Notes under the pieces: model-generated
What the model saw: only the letters and a program-made list of their open reading frames with translations
Database searches by the model: none
What the model was told of the DNA's origin: nothing
DNA from: Alphaproteobacteria bacterium
GTDB taxonomy: Bacteria > Pseudomonadota > Alphaproteobacteria > Reyranellales > Reyranellaceae
Assembly (NCBI GenBank): GCA_016869975.1
Contig: VGCZ01000008.1
Coordinates: 50,869 to 114,868 of the forward strand
Direction of reading: 5' to 3'
DNA: 64,000 nucleotides
Position numbers and translations under genes: made by a program
In this document: one piece after another, positions 1 to 10,265 of the stretch
Layout: each line of letters begins with the position of its first letter
Numbering within the stretch: position 1 is the first letter of the stretch

Positions 1-1
1 G

Positions 2-67
2 CTGGTGATGCTCTGCCTCGGCGCGCCACGCATCGAGGACGTGCTGTGGCTGCCGGTGGCGCGGTAG
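2..67 (+). CDS. C-terminal end of an unidentified protein (partial)
   Basis: An open frame enters from the left edge and stops at TAG 65-67. The 21 visible residues begin with a hydrophobic run (LVMLCLGAPR) and end in VLWLPVAR. This is too little to assign a family. It is listed because the frame is open to the edge and the next gene, on the other strand, converges on it and ends 22 bases further on. It could also be chance coding in high-GC DNA. Confidence 0.35.
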   Translation: MVMLCLGAPRIEDVLWLPVAR

Positions 68-88
68 CGGGACCGCTGGCGATCCCAT

Positions 89-538
89 TCAGACCACATA
101 CAGATCGCAGTATCTGTTGTGCGTCAGCGGCGCGTCGCCGGCGCGGGCGGTCACGGTGTTCGCGCCTGCGGGCTTGCCGAGTTTGGCGGCGCCGGGCGTG
201 CCGACGCGCAGCCGGGCAGGGTCGATGCCGGCGTTGATCAGGATGTCGCGCATGGTGCGCGCGCGGCGCTGGCTCAAGCCCTCGTTGAATTGCGGGCCGC
301 CCTTGGCGTCGGTGTGGCACTCGATCATCACGGGACGGCGCCGATCCTCGCCACGCAGCAGCGCCGCTTCGCGCGCGAAGCGATGCGCCGCCTCGACATG
401 CCCGCGATAGCCCAGCGCGCTGGTGCGCTCGAAGGTGACGCGGGTGAGCAGCAGGCGTCCGCCGCCGGAGTCGCCCGGGCCACCCGAAACACATCCGATC
501 ATGAGCGCGCAGAGCAGGGGAAGCATCAGCGCGCGCAT
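89..538 (-). CDS. OmpA-family lipoprotein
   Basis: A 149-residue protein. The N-terminus is a lipoprotein signal with the lipobox MIGC near residue 16, so the mature protein should be lipid-anchored. The rest carries an OmpA-like peptidoglycan-binding signature: CHTDAKGGPQFNEGLSQRRA followed by a helix and INAGIDPARLRVG. The ATG at 538 is chosen because the signal peptide starts exactly there; the frame stays open further upstream only as a shadow of thiE. It lies 5 bases after thiE and is probably co-transcribed with it. The role is inferred as cell-envelope anchoring. It is shorter than typical OmpA-domain proteins and has two extra cysteines (one in CHTD, one near the end in RYCDL) that could pair. 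Confidence 0.8.
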   Translation of the reverse strand: MRALMLPLLCALMIGCVSGGPGDSGGGRLLLTRVTFERTSALGYRGHVEAAHRFAREAALLRGEDRRRPVMIECHTDAKGGPQFNEGLSQRRARTMRDILINAGIDPARLRVGTPGAAKLGKPAGANTVTARAGDAPLTHNRYCDLYVV

Positions 539-543
539 GGCGA

Positions 544-1191
544 TCACCGCGCCAGCTCGTCGAAGATCTTGTTGAACGCCCGCACCGCCTCGGTCGGGCC
601 ACCGGGATGGCCCCACACGCCGTTGGCCACGGCGAGGAAGTCGGCGCCGGCCTCGACAACCGGTCGGCAATTGTCCGCGGTGATGCCGCCGATGGCGACC
701 GAGGGCACGGTCATCATCTCGTCCCACCATTCGAGGATGTCGAGCGCCGCCGGCGTCGTCACCGTCTTGGTCGAGGAGCTGAAGAAGGCGCCGAAGGCGA
801 CGTAGTCGGCGCCGGCTTCGGCCGCTTCCATCGCCAGATGACGAGAGGCCTTGCAAGTGACGCCGACGATGCGGTCGGGTCCGAGGATCCGGCGCGCCTC
901 GGCATACGGCGTGTCCTCCTGCCCGACATGCACGCCGTCGCAATCGAGCTTCAGCGCCAGATCGGGCCGGTCGTTCATGATCAGCGACACGTCGCGCTGC
1001 TGGCAGATCGGCCGCAGGATATCGGCGGCGCGCGCGATGGCGTCGTCGCTGACGTCTTTCAGCCTGAGCTGCAGCACCGCCACGTCGCCGCCGTCGAGCG
1101 CGGCGCGCAGCTCCTGCGCGAAAACCTGGGGATGCGGCAGCGCCGGCGGCGTGATCAGGTAGAGTCGGCAGCGCTGCGCTTGGTTGCTCAC
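544..1191 (-). CDS. thiE: thiamine phosphate synthase (ThiE family)
   Basis: A 215-residue TIM-barrel protein. ThiE couples the hydroxymethylpyrimidine pyrophosphate and thiazole phosphate halves of thiamine in the cytoplasm. Visible motifs are QLRLK (41-45), NDR (73-75), DGVHVGQED (85-93), the phosphate-loop stretch [12 protein letters not shown] (131-142) and VAIGGI. The start is the GTG that overlaps the fba stop (GTGA), which indicates translational coupling; no ATG fits the conserved N-terminus. Following fba is the usual alphaproteobacterial position. A ThiE-like paralogue of unproven activity is possible, but the phosphate and substrate motifs look intact. Confidence 0.88.
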   Translation of the reverse strand: MSNQAQRCRLYLITPPALPHPQVFAQELRAALDGGDVAVLQLRLKDVSDDAIARAADILRPICQQRDVSLIMNDRPDLALKLDCDGVHVGQEDTPYAEARRILGPDRIVGVTCKASRHLAMEAAEAGADYVAFGAFFSSSTKTVTTPAALDILEWWDEMMTVPSVAIGGITADNCRPVVEAGADFLAVANGVWGHPGGPTEAVRAFNKIFDELAR

Positions 1192-2108
1192 ATCTTGCCT
1201 TGGTAGATCGCGATGATCTTGTCGAGCATGTCGAGCGCCTCGGCGCGCGGGCGCTGGAAGGTGTTGCGGCCGATGATCGAGCCGTTGGCGCCACCATCGC
1301 GCAGGCCGCGGATCTCGTTGAACAGGCCGTCGAGGTCCTTGGCCTCGCCGCCCGAGAAGACGACGATGCGGCGGTTGTTGAAGGTCGCCTGCATCACATG
1401 GGCGATGCGCTTGTCCAGGGACGAGATGTCGACCTTGGCCTTCTCGTAGGCGGCCTTGGCCTCGGGCTGCCACAGCACGTTGGTCGGCGGCTTGACCTTG
1501 ATGATGTGCGCGCCGAGCAGGGCGGCGATGTGCGCGGCGTAGGCGCAGACATCCATCGCCGTCTCGCCCGCCTTGTCGAGCTTGCCGCCGCGCGGGTAGG
1601 ACCACATGACGACGGCGAGGCCGTACGACTTGGCCTCCGCCGACATCTCGCGGATCTCCTCCATCATCTCGTACTGGTCTTCCGAGCCGGGATAGATGGT
1701 GAAGCCGATCGCCGAGCAGCCGAGCTTCAGCGCGTCCTTGACCGAGGCGGTCACCGCCTGGTCCTTGTTGGTCGACAGCGAGTTGGCGCTGTTGACCTTC
1801 AGGATGGTCGGGATCGCACCGGCGAAGCTGTCGGCGCCCGCCTCCAGCGGACCCAGCGGCGCGGCGTAGGCGTTCAGCCCGGCGTCGACGGCGAGCTGGC
1901 AGTGGTAGTGCGGGTCGTAGGCGTCGGGGTTGGGCGCGAAGGAGCGCGCCGGGCCGTGCTCGAAGCCCTGGTCGACCGGCAGGATCACCATCTTGCCCGT
2001 GCCACCCAGCTTGCCGTGCATCAGCATGCGGGCGAGGTTGCCCTTGGTGCCGGGGTTGTCGCTCTCGTAGTTGTCGAGGATCTTCTTGACGGTACGGGTG
2101 ATCTTCAC
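1188..2108 (-). CDS. fba: class I fructose-bisphosphate aldolase (DhnA/FbaB type)
   Basis: A 306-residue protein of the bacterial/archaeal class I aldolase family, which cleaves fructose-1,6-bisphosphate to DHAP and glyceraldehyde-3-phosphate through a lysine Schiff base. The candidate lysines lie in [10 protein letters not shown] (204 and 206); the phosphate-binding stretch VFSGGEAKD is near the C-terminus, and [12 protein letters not shown] near the N-terminus is characteristic. The start is GTG at 2108, with GGAGG 6 bases upstream. Its neighbours tkt, gap and thiE form the familiar central-carbon cluster, but no pgk is seen between gap and fba. Confidence 0.93.
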   Translation of the reverse strand: MKITRTVKKILDNYESDNPGTKGNLARMLMHGKLGGTGKMVILPVDQGFEHGPARSFAPNPDAYDPHYHCQLAVDAGLNAYAAPLGPLEAGADSFAGAIPTILKVNSANSLSTNKDQAVTASVKDALKLGCSAIGFTIYPGSEDQYEMMEEIREMSAEAKSYGLAVVMWSYPRGGKLDKAGETAMDVCAYAAHIAALLGAHIIKVKPPTNVLWQPEAKAAYEKAKVDISSLDKRIAHVMQATFNNRRIVVFSGGEAKDLDGLFNEIRGLRDGGANGSIIGRNTFQRPRAEALDMLDKIIAIYQGKM

Positions 2109-2192
2109 GGCTTCCCTCCTGGGGCGCCCCTGGAGGCGCCGGTCGCGGCGTTTCTAGCGAGCGTGGCCGTCGTTGTAAACGCGCGCCGCTCT

Positions 2193-2222
2193 GTCATCCT
2201 GAGCGAAGCGAGGGGTCACAGA
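2193..2222. repeat. family A palindromic repeat, single arm
   Basis: The stretch tgtcatcctgagcgaagcga followed by ggggtcacag matches the arm of the palindromic family seen in full at 24680-24749, 44529-44595 and 49073-49132. Here only one degenerate arm is present, in the gap upstream of fba. Confidence 0.6.
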
Positions 2223-2230
2223 AGAGCGAG

Positions 2231-3154
2231 TTACTCGTTCAGCCCCTTGCCCGGATACGGATGCGTCTTGATCCAGTGACGCGCGATGTCGACGCGGCGG
2301 GTCACCCAGACGTCCTTGTGCTTCATCACGTGGTCGAGGAAGCGCTGCAGCGCCCAGGCGCGCGCGGGATGGCCCATGATACGCATGTGCAGGCCGACAC
2401 TCATCATCTTGGGCGCTGTGGCGCCCTCGGCGTAGAGCATGTCGAAGCCGCCCTGGATGAAAGCCAGCCAGTCGGCGGTGGAACCGATATTGCCCAGGAG
2501 CTTGGTGTCGTTGTTGGTGATTGTGTAGGGGATCACCAGATGCGGCTTGCCGGTGACCGTGGTCCAGTAGGGCAGCTCATCGTTGTAGGTCTCGGAGTCG
2601 TAGAGGAAGCCACCTTCCTCGACCAGCAGGCGCCGCGTGTTGACGCTGGGCGCATAGCGCGAATACCAGCCATAGGGCCGCTCGCCAGTCATGCGCTTGA
2701 TCGACTCGACGGCCTTGCGGATATGCTCGCGCTCCTCGGCCTCGCTCAGCAGGAAGTGCTTCACCCAGCGCCAGCCATGGCTGCAGACGTCGTAGCCGGC
2801 CTCTTTGATCGCCGCCGCCGCCGGCGGATTGCGCTCCAGCGCCAGCGCGCAGCCGTACACCGTCATCGGCAGGCCGCGCTCCTGGAACAGCCGGTGCAGG
2901 CGCCAGAAGCCGACGCGGCTGCCGAACTCGAACATCGCCTCGCCGCCGAGGTCGCGACCGCGCACGTCGGCCGCCGAGGTGCTGGCCTCGGTCAGCGCCG
3001 TCTCGGTGAAGCCCTCGCCGTCCTGCATCGAGGCTTCCGAGCCTTCCTCGTAGTTGACGACGAAGTTGATCGCCAGCCGCGCGCCGTTGGGCCATCGCGG
3101 ATTGGGCGGCTTGCCGGCGTAGCCCACGAAGTCGCGCTTGGATTCCCAGGTCAT
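2231..3154 (-). CDS. puuE: PuuE-type allantoinase / urate-catabolism polysaccharide deacetylase family protein
   Basis: A 307-residue protein matching the PuuE family of cofactor-independent allantoinases in the polysaccharide deacetylase (NodB) fold. These hydrolyse allantoin to allantoate in purine breakdown. Typical stretches are KRDFVGY and NPRWPNGARLAINFVVNYEEGSE at the N-terminus, FEFGSRVGFWRL, YDVCSHGWRW, and GWYSRYAPSVNTRRLL. The ATG at 3154 has AGGAG upstream. It lies 15 bases after allA, and the two enzymes act in the same ureide pathway. Another NodB-fold deacetylase activity is possible, but the partner gene favours ureide metabolism. Confidence 0.88.
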   Translation of the reverse strand: MTWESKRDFVGYAGKPPNPRWPNGARLAINFVVNYEEGSEASMQDGEGFTETALTEASTSAADVRGRDLGGEAMFEFGSRVGFWRLHRLFQERGLPMTVYGCALALERNPPAAAAIKEAGYDVCSHGWRWVKHFLLSEAEEREHIRKAVESIKRMTGERPYGWYSRYAPSVNTRRLLVEEGGFLYDSETYNDELPYWTTVTGKPHLVIPYTITNNDTKLLGNIGSTADWLAFIQGGFDMLYAEGATAPKMMSVGLHMRIMGHPARAWALQRFLDHVMKHKDVWVTRRVDIARHWIKTHPYPGKGLNE

Positions 3155-3169
3155 CGTGCGGTCTCCTGG

Positions 3170-3646
3170 CTAGTCATCCACCGTGACGGTGAAGGGCGGC
3201 ACCTTGACGAATTCTTCGTCGGTCGGTCCGCCGTCGCGCCACATGAAGATCGCGAAGCGCGCCGCGCGGTCGAACACGGTGAGCCCGTGATGCCAAGTGT
3301 TGGCGCGATAGGTTACGCCCTGGCTTGCCCCGGCGACGAACGCCACCGCTTTGGTCGCATCCGGTCCGCCGGTGGTGGCATGTGGGCAGACCACGATCAG
3401 CCAGCGCGATACGTCGAGCGGCACGAAAGTCTGCGAGGAGAATTCGTGGCGCTCGAAGAGGTCGCTATGCAGGACAGGTTGCTCAAGCGCCACCCGATGG
3501 GAGAGCGAGAAGCTGGGCCGCGCGCCCGGACGGCCATTCGTCAGCGCATCCTCGAAATAAGCGCGGCCTGGTTCTCGTGGCGGCGTCAGCACCTCGCCGT
3601 AGGGCGCGAAGGCCTCCGGTGTCAGCGGACGCGCGCGCAGTCGCAT
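3170..3646 (-). CDS. allA: ureidoglycolate lyase
   Basis: A 158-residue cupin-fold protein matching AllA, which splits ureidoglycolate into glyoxylate and urea in the last step of allantoin degradation. Recognisable parts are the N-terminus RPLTPEAFAPYGEVL, the repeated beta-strand pattern, and ANTWHHGL near residue 128, the conserved active-site histidine region. It is followed by puuE at 15 bases and preceded by a hypothetical gene at 5 bases, all on the minus strand, so the three probably form one transcript. Confidence 0.9.
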   Translation of the reverse strand: MRLRARPLTPEAFAPYGEVLTPPREPGRAYFEDALTNGRPGARPSFSLSHRVALEQPVLHSDLFERHEFSSQTFVPLDVSRWLIVVCPHATTGGPDATKAVAFVAGASQGVTYRANTWHHGLTVFDRAARFAIFMWRDGGPTDEEFVKVPPFTVTVDD

Positions 3647-3651
3647 CGCCG

Positions 3652-4176
3652 CTAGCTCTCGCGGCCGGCGAGCAATGCCTGGCAGGCCGCAAGGGGATCG
3701 CGGCTATGGATCAGGTCGAGAAGAGCTTGCGGCCGCTCGATCAGTCGCGCGTCGTGACGCTGGGCGATATCCATCAGCCGCGTTGCGGCCACCGCATTGC
3801 CGGCGAAGGCCACGATCTTCAATCCGACACGGAAAGCGGCCATGGCGTGGCCCGGCGCGCCGTCGCAATCGAGCACGATCTCCGCGTCGACGTCGGCGAA
3901 AAGCTCCTGCGCGCGCTCGACGATCGCCGCCCAGAACGCCGCGCCATGCGTGTAGGAAGCGCCGGCCGGGCTGATCAGCATGACGGCGGCCTTGGCCCCC
4001 TGCGCAGCCTGGAGCGCCGCCGAGACATGCTTCCAGCCGTGCACCACGATCACCGTGCGGCGCGGCTCCTCGCCGCGCCACGTCGTCGTCGCGACGCGCC
4101 GCGACGTGCTCGCCGCCACGATCTTCGGCCGGGCCGCCGGCGCCGGCTTGGCGCGCGCGGGCTGCTTGCTCTTCAT
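3652..4176 (-). CDS. hypothetical protein with basic N-terminal tail
   Basis: A 174-residue protein of no family I recognise. The first 30 residues are rich in Lys, Arg, Ala and Pro. The remainder reads as a compact alpha/beta protein, with strand-like segments RTVIVVHGWK, AAVMLISPAG, EIVLDCDGAPGHAMAA and LKIVAFAGN. The ATG at 4176 is directly preceded by a purine-rich GTAGGGGG. It sits between gap and allA, where other alphaproteobacteria often carry pgk, but shows no resemblance to phosphoglycerate kinase. The segment DCDGAPGHAM could form a ligand loop; function is unknown. Confidence 0.78.
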   Translation of the reverse strand: MKSKQPARAKPAPAARPKIVAASTSRRVATTTWRGEEPRRTVIVVHGWKHVSAALQAAQGAKAAVMLISPAGASYTHGAAFWAAIVERAQELFADVDAEIVLDCDGAPGHAMAAFRVGLKIVAFAGNAVAATRLMDIAQRHDARLIERPQALLDLIHSRDPLAACQALLAGRES

Positions 4177-4226
4177 CCCCCTACGATGAAGCGGTTTGGG
4201 CGCGAGGGGAAGAGGCCCCGACGGCC

Positions 4227-5234
<1,008 letters not shown>

Positions 5235-5257
5235 GGTAATCCCTCCGTCTTGTCCAG

Positions 5258-7279
5258 TTACGCCTTGCCGGCGAGCGCGTCGCGCGCCGCGGCGGCGATG
5301 GCTTCCGGCGTGATGCCGAAATGCTTGTAGAGATCGTTCGCCTTGCCCGAGGCGCCGAAGCCGCTCATGCCGACGAAGCGACCGCGCCGGCCCAGCCAGC
5401 GCTCCCAGCCGAAGCCGCTCGCCGCCTCGCAGGCGACGCGCGCGGTGCCGTGCTTGCCCAGGATATCGACCTGATACGCGTCGGGCTGTTTCGCGAACAG
5501 CTCCCACGAAGGCATCGATACGACAGCGGCGCCGACACCCTCCTTGGCCAGCAGGTCGCGCGCCGCGAGCGCGATCGAGACCTCCGAGCCCGAGGCGATC
5601 AGGCGCGCCGGGTCGGCGGGCGAGCCGGCGAGGATATAGGCGCCCTTGGCCGAGCGGTTCTCGGCCACGCCACCGCAGATCGTCGGCAGGTTCTGGCGGG
5701 TGAGCGCGATGACGCTGGGAGTCTCGATCGAGCGCAGCGCCAGGTCCCAGCACTCCGCCGTCTCAATCGCGTCGGCCGGGCGGAAGACCTGCAGGTTGGG
5801 GATCGCGCGGAGCGCGGCGAGATGTTCGACCGGCTGGTGCGTCGGCCCGTCCTCGCCCAGGCCGATCGAGTCGTGGGTCATCACATAGATCACGCGCAGG
5901 CCCATCAGCGCCGACAGCCGGATCGAGGGCCGGCAGTAATCGGTGAAGACCAGGAAGGTGCCGCCGTAGGGGATCGCGCCGCCGTGCAGGGCGATGCCGT
6001 TCATCGCCGCCGCCATCGCGTGCTCGCGGATGCCGTAGAAGACGTAGCGGCCGTCCCACGCGCCCTTCTGCAGCGGCTTGAGCGTCGCAGTGCGGGTATT
6101 GTTCGAGCCGGTCAGGTCGGCCGAGCCGCCGATCGTTTCGGGCAACAGCGGGTTGATCACCTCGAGCGCTTCCTGGCTCGACTTACGCGTCGCCCAGGAT
6201 GGCTTTTCGCTGGACACCTTGGTCTTGAACGCGGCCAGCGCGCCGTCGAGGGCGGCGGGTAGCGCGCCGGACTGGCGGCGATCCCATTCCAAGCGGTCGG
6301 CCGCCGCCATCGCGCCCAGCCGCGCTTGCCAGGCCTTGTGCGCGGTGGCGCCGCGTGCGCCCGATGCGCGCCAGGCGGCTAGAACACCGTCCGGGATCAC
6401 GAACGGCGCGTGTGGCCAGCCGAGCTTGGCGCGCGCGCCCTCGATCTCCTCCTTGCCCAGCGGCGCACCGTGCGTGGCGGCGGTGCCGGCCTTCTTGGGC
6501 GCGCCGTAGCCGATCACGGTACGGCAGGCAATCATCGAGGGCTTGTCGGTGACCGCCTTGGCCAAGGTCATCGCCCGTTCGATCTGGTCGGGGTCGTGAC
6601 CGTCGACGCGCTGCACGTGCCAGCCCGCGGCGGCGAAGCGCATCAGATGGTCTTCCGAGGTCGACAGCGAAGTCGCGCCGTCGATCGAGATGCCGTTGTC
6701 GTCGAACAGCACGATCAGCCGACCCAGGCCGAGATGGCCGGCCAAGGTGACCGCCTCCTGGCCGATACCCTCCATCAGGCAGCCGTCGCCGGCGATCACC
6801 CAGGTGTGGTGATCGACCACCGCGTCGCCGAAACGCGCCGCCAGCGAACGCTCGGCGATCGCCATGCCCACCGCGTTACCCAGGCCCTGGCCAAGCGGGC
6901 CGGTCGTGGTCTCGATGCCGGCGGCGTGGCCGTACTCGGGATGGCCGGCGGTGCGCGAACCGACTTGGCGGAAACGCTTGAGTTCCTCCAGGGTCATGTC
7001 GGCGTAGCCGGTGAGGTGGAGCAGCGCGTAGAGCAGCATCGAGCCATGGCCGGCCGACAGCACGAAGCGGTCCCGGTCGGGCCAATGCGGATCGGCGGCG
7101 TCGAATTTCAGGAACTTCGAGAACAGCACCGTGGCGACATCGGCCATGCCCATGGGCATGCCGGGATGGCCGGAATCGGCCTGCTGCACCGCATCCATGG
7201 CCAGCGCCCGGATAGCGTTCGCCAGATCGCTGTGGGCGATGGCTTGCGAGCCTGGGGCGGCGGCGGTCGAGACGGTCAT
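5258..7279 (-). CDS. tkt: transketolase
   Basis: A 673-residue thiamine-diphosphate enzyme that moves two-carbon units between sugar phosphates in the pentose phosphate and Calvin-type cycles. Visible elements: SGHPGMPMG with His38, [17 protein letters not shown], the cofactor and metal motif GDGCLMEG (164-171) through DDNGISIDG, and the pyrimidine-domain motif [16 protein letters not shown]. The ATG at 7279 gives the normal family length. An in-frame ATG at 7366 would add 29 residues of low-quality sequence and is less likely. The Shine-Dalgarno before 7279 is weak. Confidence 0.95.
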   Translation of the reverse strand: MTVSTAAAPGSQAIAHSDLANAIRALAMDAVQQADSGHPGMPMGMADVATVLFSKFLKFDAADPHWPDRDRFVLSAGHGSMLLYALLHLTGYADMTLEELKRFRQVGSRTAGHPEYGHAAGIETTTGPLGQGLGNAVGMAIAERSLAARFGDAVVDHHTWVIAGDGCLMEGIGQEAVTLAGHLGLGRLIVLFDDNGISIDGATSLSTSEDHLMRFAAAGWHVQRVDGHDPDQIERAMTLAKAVTDKPSMIACRTVIGYGAPKKAGTAATHGAPLGKEEIEGARAKLGWPHAPFVIPDGVLAAWRASGARGATAHKAWQARLGAMAAADRLEWDRRQSGALPAALDGALAAFKTKVSSEKPSWATRKSSQEALEVINPLLPETIGGSADLTGSNNTRTATLKPLQKGAWDGRYVFYGIREHAMAAAMNGIALHGGAIPYGGTFLVFTDYCRPSIRLSALMGLRVIYVMTHDSIGLGEDGPTHQPVEHLAALRAIPNLQVFRPADAIETAECWDLALRSIETPSVIALTRQNLPTICGGVAENRSAKGAYILAGSPADPARLIASGSEVSIALAARDLLAKEGVGAAVVSMPSWELFAKQPDAYQVDILGKHGTARVACEAASGFGWERWLGRRGRFVGMSGFGASGKANDLYKHFGITPEAIAAAARDALAGKA

Positions 7280-7612
7280 GATCGGGGTTTCTGCGGGCGC
7301 GAGAGGCGGGAATCGGCCGGTTTGCCTGAGGGCGCGCACCATGCCGAGGGGTCCGCGTGGCGTCAATGCGCGCCATGTGCCGTTTGCCCTGCGTCGCGAA
7401 ATGGAGCCGACGCCGCTACAGGGTCTTGAGACGGCGGCGTTTTTCGCCTACTTTTTGCGGTCATGATTACGTCGATGAATTGTGGAAAAACAACCAGATA
7501 TTGCGTGTGGATTGCCTAGTGCCCGCGAGATATTGACGGTCAGCCTGCATGCGCCCATTGTAGCGGCATGCTGGAACAGGCGCCGGGCGAGTCCCACGAG
7601 AAAGAATTGCAG

Positions 7613-7867
7613 ATGACAACGAAGCTCGACGAAGCCAAGGGCCTCGACGAGGCCAAGGGCAAGGTCAACAACGCGCTCAGCCGGCTCGAGAAGATGATCG
7701 AGCAGCGGCTGCGCGAGGAAACCGCGCGGGCCGACGAGCTGGCTGCCAAGCTTTCGGCGCTGGAAACCCAGCACGAGGAGCTCAAGCGCGTCGCCACCGA
7801 TGTCGAGGCGCGACTCGAACGCGCCATGACGCACATCCGCAGTCTCTTGACGGCCGACCAGCGTTGA
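7613..7867 (+). CDS. small coiled-coil protein upstream of zapA (DUF4164-like)
   Basis: An 84-residue, highly charged protein, almost wholly helical with heptad-like spacing (ALSRLEKMIEQRL, ELAAKLSALETQHEELKRV). A small coiled-coil protein directly before zapA is common in alphaproteobacteria and is usually called DUF4164; that assignment is from context and composition. An 18-base tandem duplication gives LDEAKGLDEAKG at residues 5-16. An alternative ATG at 7568 would add 15 residues but lacks a ribosome binding site. A role with ZapA in division is only inference. Confidence 0.7.
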   Translation: MTTKLDEAKGLDEAKGKVNNALSRLEKMIEQRLREETARADELAAKLSALETQHEELKRVATDVEARLERAMTHIRSLLTADQR

Positions 7868-7947
7868 CCGCTCCAGCCGCCTGCTCCACACTGGCGGCCA
7901 ATAACAACGACTGATCCCCCCTCCAAGAACGAATGTGAGTGCAGGCC

Positions 7948-8343
7948 ATGCCGCACGTGTCCGTCCGTATCAACGCCCGTCAGTATGAGATCGCTTGCGC
8001 CGAGGGCGAGGAGGAGCGTTTGCTGGCGCTCGCCACCGACCTCGACGCCTGCGTCCTGGAACTGCGCAAGCAGACCGCCGGCGCGCCCGAGATCAAGCTG
8101 ATGGTGCTCGGTGCCCTGATGATGGCCGACAAGGCGCGCGAAGCCGCCGGTCGCGTCGAGCGGGCCGAGATGGAAGCCGCCCGCGCGCGCGACGAGCTGC
8201 GCGCCCTGCGCCAGGAGCTCGAGACCAGCCGCGCCGAGGTCGCGACGCGGCGCACGGCGCAGCCCGAGGTTCGGCTGGAGGATCTGTTCTCCGGTCTCGA
8301 AACCCGAATCGACGGTCTCGCGCGCAAGGTCGCGGCCGCCTGA
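7948..8343 (+). CDS. zapA: cell division protein ZapA
   Basis: A 131-residue ZapA-family protein, which bundles FtsZ protofilaments at the division ring. The N-terminal globular part VSVRINARQYEIACAEGEEE is typical, followed by a long coiled coil (EIKLMVLGALMMADKAREAAG and onward). The ATG at 7948 matches family starts; a GTG at 7939 would add three residues. The C-terminal segment after about residue 95 is longer than minimal ZapA proteins. 6S RNA follows within 45 bases, the conserved arrangement. Confidence 0.88.
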   Translation: MPHVSVRINARQYEIACAEGEEERLLALATDLDACVLELRKQTAGAPEIKLMVLGALMMADKAREAAGRVERAEMEAARARDELRALRQELETSRAEVATRRTAQPEVRLEDLFSGLETRIDGLARKVAAA

Positions 8344-8351
8344 CGGGAATG

Positions 8352-8380
8352 TTGTAGTGGGACCGGCCGATCCCTACATT
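8352..8380 (+). promoter_or_regulatory. candidate sigma-70 promoter for 6S RNA
   Basis: A TTGTAG hexamer at 8352-8357 and TACATT at 8375-8380 are separated by exactly 17 bases. Initiation about 7 bases downstream falls at 8387, where the left strand of the predicted 6S closing stem begins. The fit is by eye. Confidence 0.6.
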
Positions 8381-8386
8381 GGGGTC

Positions 8387-8553
8387 GGGGCGGAGTGCTG
8401 CGCGGTGCGTGGGCCGCAAAAACCCTGGGGCCAATGCTCTCCTCTAGGGAGCTGTTCCTGGTCTTGACCCTGGTCTTGACCACACGGCGCCCACCTGCGT
8501 TTGCAGGCCACAGAGGTTAAGCCGGGCCTTCACGGCCATCGTGGCGCCGCCCC
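8387..8553 (+). ncRNA. ssrS: 6S RNA
   Basis: The gap between zapA and the 5-formyl-THF cyclo-ligase gene is the conserved site of 6S RNA. 6S RNA mimics an open promoter and sequesters sigma-70 RNA polymerase in stationary phase. The sequence can close with a terminal stem of ggggcgg (8387-8393) with ccgcccc (8547-8553). The interior has paired arms around a G/C-rich bulge and the element ctagggagctgttcctggtc resembling the central region of alphaproteobacterial 6S RNAs. The unit cctggtcttgacc occurs twice in tandem near 8456-8481. Ends are approximate (about 10 bases), and the 3' end reaches close to the next start codon. Confidence 0.75.
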
Positions 8554-8573
8554 ACCTTGCTCTTTCCCGTGAC

Positions 8574-9176
8574 GTGACCGACGAACCTCTGCTCCAGCTC
8601 AAGCGCGACCTGCGCCGCGACATGATCGTCCGACGCGCGGCGATCAGCGACGGCGTGCGCGCGCAGGCGGCCGACGCGTTGGTCCGCATCTGGCGACGCG
8701 AGCGGCCGGTGCCGGCGCGCGAGGCGCACGGGCCGGCGCCGACGATCTCCGCCTTCTGGCCGATGGGCGAGGAGATCGACATCCGTCCGCTGCTACGGGC
8801 GCTACACGAGGACGGTCATCCGCTCTGCCTGCCGCGCACGCCCAAGCGTGGCGAGGCGTTGACATTCCACGCCTGGCGGCCGGGCGACAAGCTGGAGCGC
8901 GGGCCGATGGGCACCTCACAGCCGCCGGCGGCGGCGACCGTGGTCGAGCCCGACGCGCTGATCGTGCCGCTGCTCGCAGCCGATCCTGCGGGCTTTCGTC
9001 TGGGCTATGGCGGCGGCTACTACGACCGCACGCTGACACGCCTGCGCTCGCGGCGCGCCGTCACCGCCGTCGGTGTCTGCTTCGACGCCCAGCGCGTCGA
9101 ACGCGTGCCGACCGGTCCCGGTGACGCAAGGCTGGACTTCCTTTTGACCGAGCGTGCGCTGCTCGCCTTCGCCTGA
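8574..9176 (+). CDS. fthC: 5-formyltetrahydrofolate cyclo-ligase
   Basis: A 200-residue protein of the ygfA/MTHFS family, which converts 5-formyl-THF to methenyl-THF using ATP. The signature LGYGGGYYDRTL lies near residue 145. Near the N-terminus, KRDLRRDMIVRRAAI fits the substrate-binding helix. I use GTG 8574 because an upstream GTG at 8541 would run into the predicted 6S RNA. The coupling of zapA, 6S RNA and this gene is conserved in many proteobacteria. Confidence 0.9.
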   Translation: MTDEPLLQLKRDLRRDMIVRRAAISDGVRAQAADALVRIWRRERPVPAREAHGPAPTISAFWPMGEEIDIRPLLRALHEDGHPLCLPRTPKRGEALTFHAWRPGDKLERGPMGTSQPPAAATVVEPDALIVPLLAADPAGFRLGYGGGYYDRTLTRLRSRRAVTAVGVCFDAQRVERVPTGPGDARLDFLLTERALLAFA

Positions 9177-9218
9177 AGCTGCGCTAAGCTGCCGCCCCGA
9201 AGAAGGGGAGAGACGCAG

Positions 9219-10265
9219 ATGACGACCGGCAAACCGAGCGCGCCGCTGGGCAACGTGGTGGCGCCGCTCGACGAGTGGCTCGCGAAGCAGGCCCGGGAAG
9301 AGATCCTCGAACCTGATCTGCCGATCGTCGATCCGCACCATCACCTGTGGGATCGCGCCAACCATCGCTACCTGCTCGACGAGCTGCTGGCCGACACCGG
9401 CTCGGGCCACAACGTCGTCGCCACCGTTTTCGTCGACTGCATGGCGTTTTATCGCGGCGGCGGCCCGCGCGAGATGAAGCCGGTGGGCGAGACCGAGTTC
9501 GCCAACGGCGTCGCGGCGATGAGCGCCAGCGGCGTCTATGGCAAGACGCGTGCCTGCGCCGCCATCGTCAGCCACGCCGATCTCACCCTGGGCGCCAAGG
9601 CGCGCGCCGTGCTGGAAGCGCAGATCGCCGCCGGCAACGGCCGCTTCCGTGGTATCCGCCACGCGGCGGGCTGGGACGCGAGCCCCGACATCCGCAACAG
9701 CCACACCAATCCGCCCCAAGGCCTCTACGCCGATAAGACCTTCCGCGAGGGCTTCGCCCAGCTGGCGCCGCTTGGCATTTCGTTCGAAGCCTGGCAGTAC
9801 CATCCGCAGCTGCGCGAAGTGATCGATTTGGCGCGTGCCTTTCCCGACACCTCGATCATCCTCAACCATTGTGGCGGGCCGCTGGGCATCGGCCCCTATG
9901 CCAACCAGACGCCGGCCGTCTATGCGCGGTGGCGCAAGGATATCGCCGAGCTGGCGACGTGCCGGAACGTCACGGTGAAGCTGGGTGGGCTGGGCATGAA
10001 GGTCGGCGTCTTCGACCATTTCGATCGCCCGGTGCCGCCGACCTCGCGCGAGATCGCCGAGGCCTGGAAGCCGTGGATCGAGCACTGCGTCGAGAGCTTT
10101 GGCGAAGCGCGCTGCATGTTCGAGAGCAACTTCCCGGTCGACAAGGTCTCGACCGGCTACGCCGTCCTGTGGAACGCCTTCAAGCGACTCGCCTCGGGCG
10201 CCTCGGCGGCGGAGAAGACGGCGCTGTTCAGCGGCACCGCCGCGCGCGTCTATCGCATCGATTGA
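9219..10265 (+). CDS. amidohydrolase 2 family metal-dependent hydrolase (COG3618-like)
   Basis: A 348-residue TIM-barrel hydrolase. The metal site motif DPHHHLWD is near residue 33, ILNHCGGPLG provides a later histidine, and the ending MFESNFPVDK has the conserved barrel-end pattern of the lactonase/decarboxylase-like amidohydrolases. GGGGAGAG precedes the ATG at 9219. Members act on lactones or carboxylated rings; the substrate here cannot be read from sequence. The neighbouring genes do not form an obvious pathway with it. Confidence 0.82.
   Translation: MTTGKPSAPLGNVVAPLDEWLAKQAREEILEPDLPIVDPHHHLWDRANHRYLLDELLADTGSGHNVVATVFVDCMAFYRGGGPREMKPVGETEFANGVAAMSASGVYGKTRACAAIVSHADLTLGAKARAVLEAQIAAGNGRFRGIRHAAGWDASPDIRNSHTNPPQGLYADKTFREGFAQLAPLGISFEAWQYHPQLREVIDLARAFPDTSIILNHCGGPLGIGPYANQTPAVYARWRKDIAELATCRNVTVKLGGLGMKVGVFDHFDRPVPPTSREIAEAWKPWIEHCVESFGEARCMFESNFPVDKVSTGYAVLWNAFKRLASGASAAEKTALFSGTAARVYRID

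Noticed and set aside
7475-7500. DnaA-box-like tgtggaaaa near tkt (also near 19757)
   Set aside because: Each is a single imperfect match; there is no box cluster, AT-rich unwinding region or dnaA/repA gene to support an origin.
7533-7570. Promoter candidate (ttgacg) before the coiled-coil gene
   Set aside because: The spacing to any -10-like hexamer is 19-20 bases and the match is weak.
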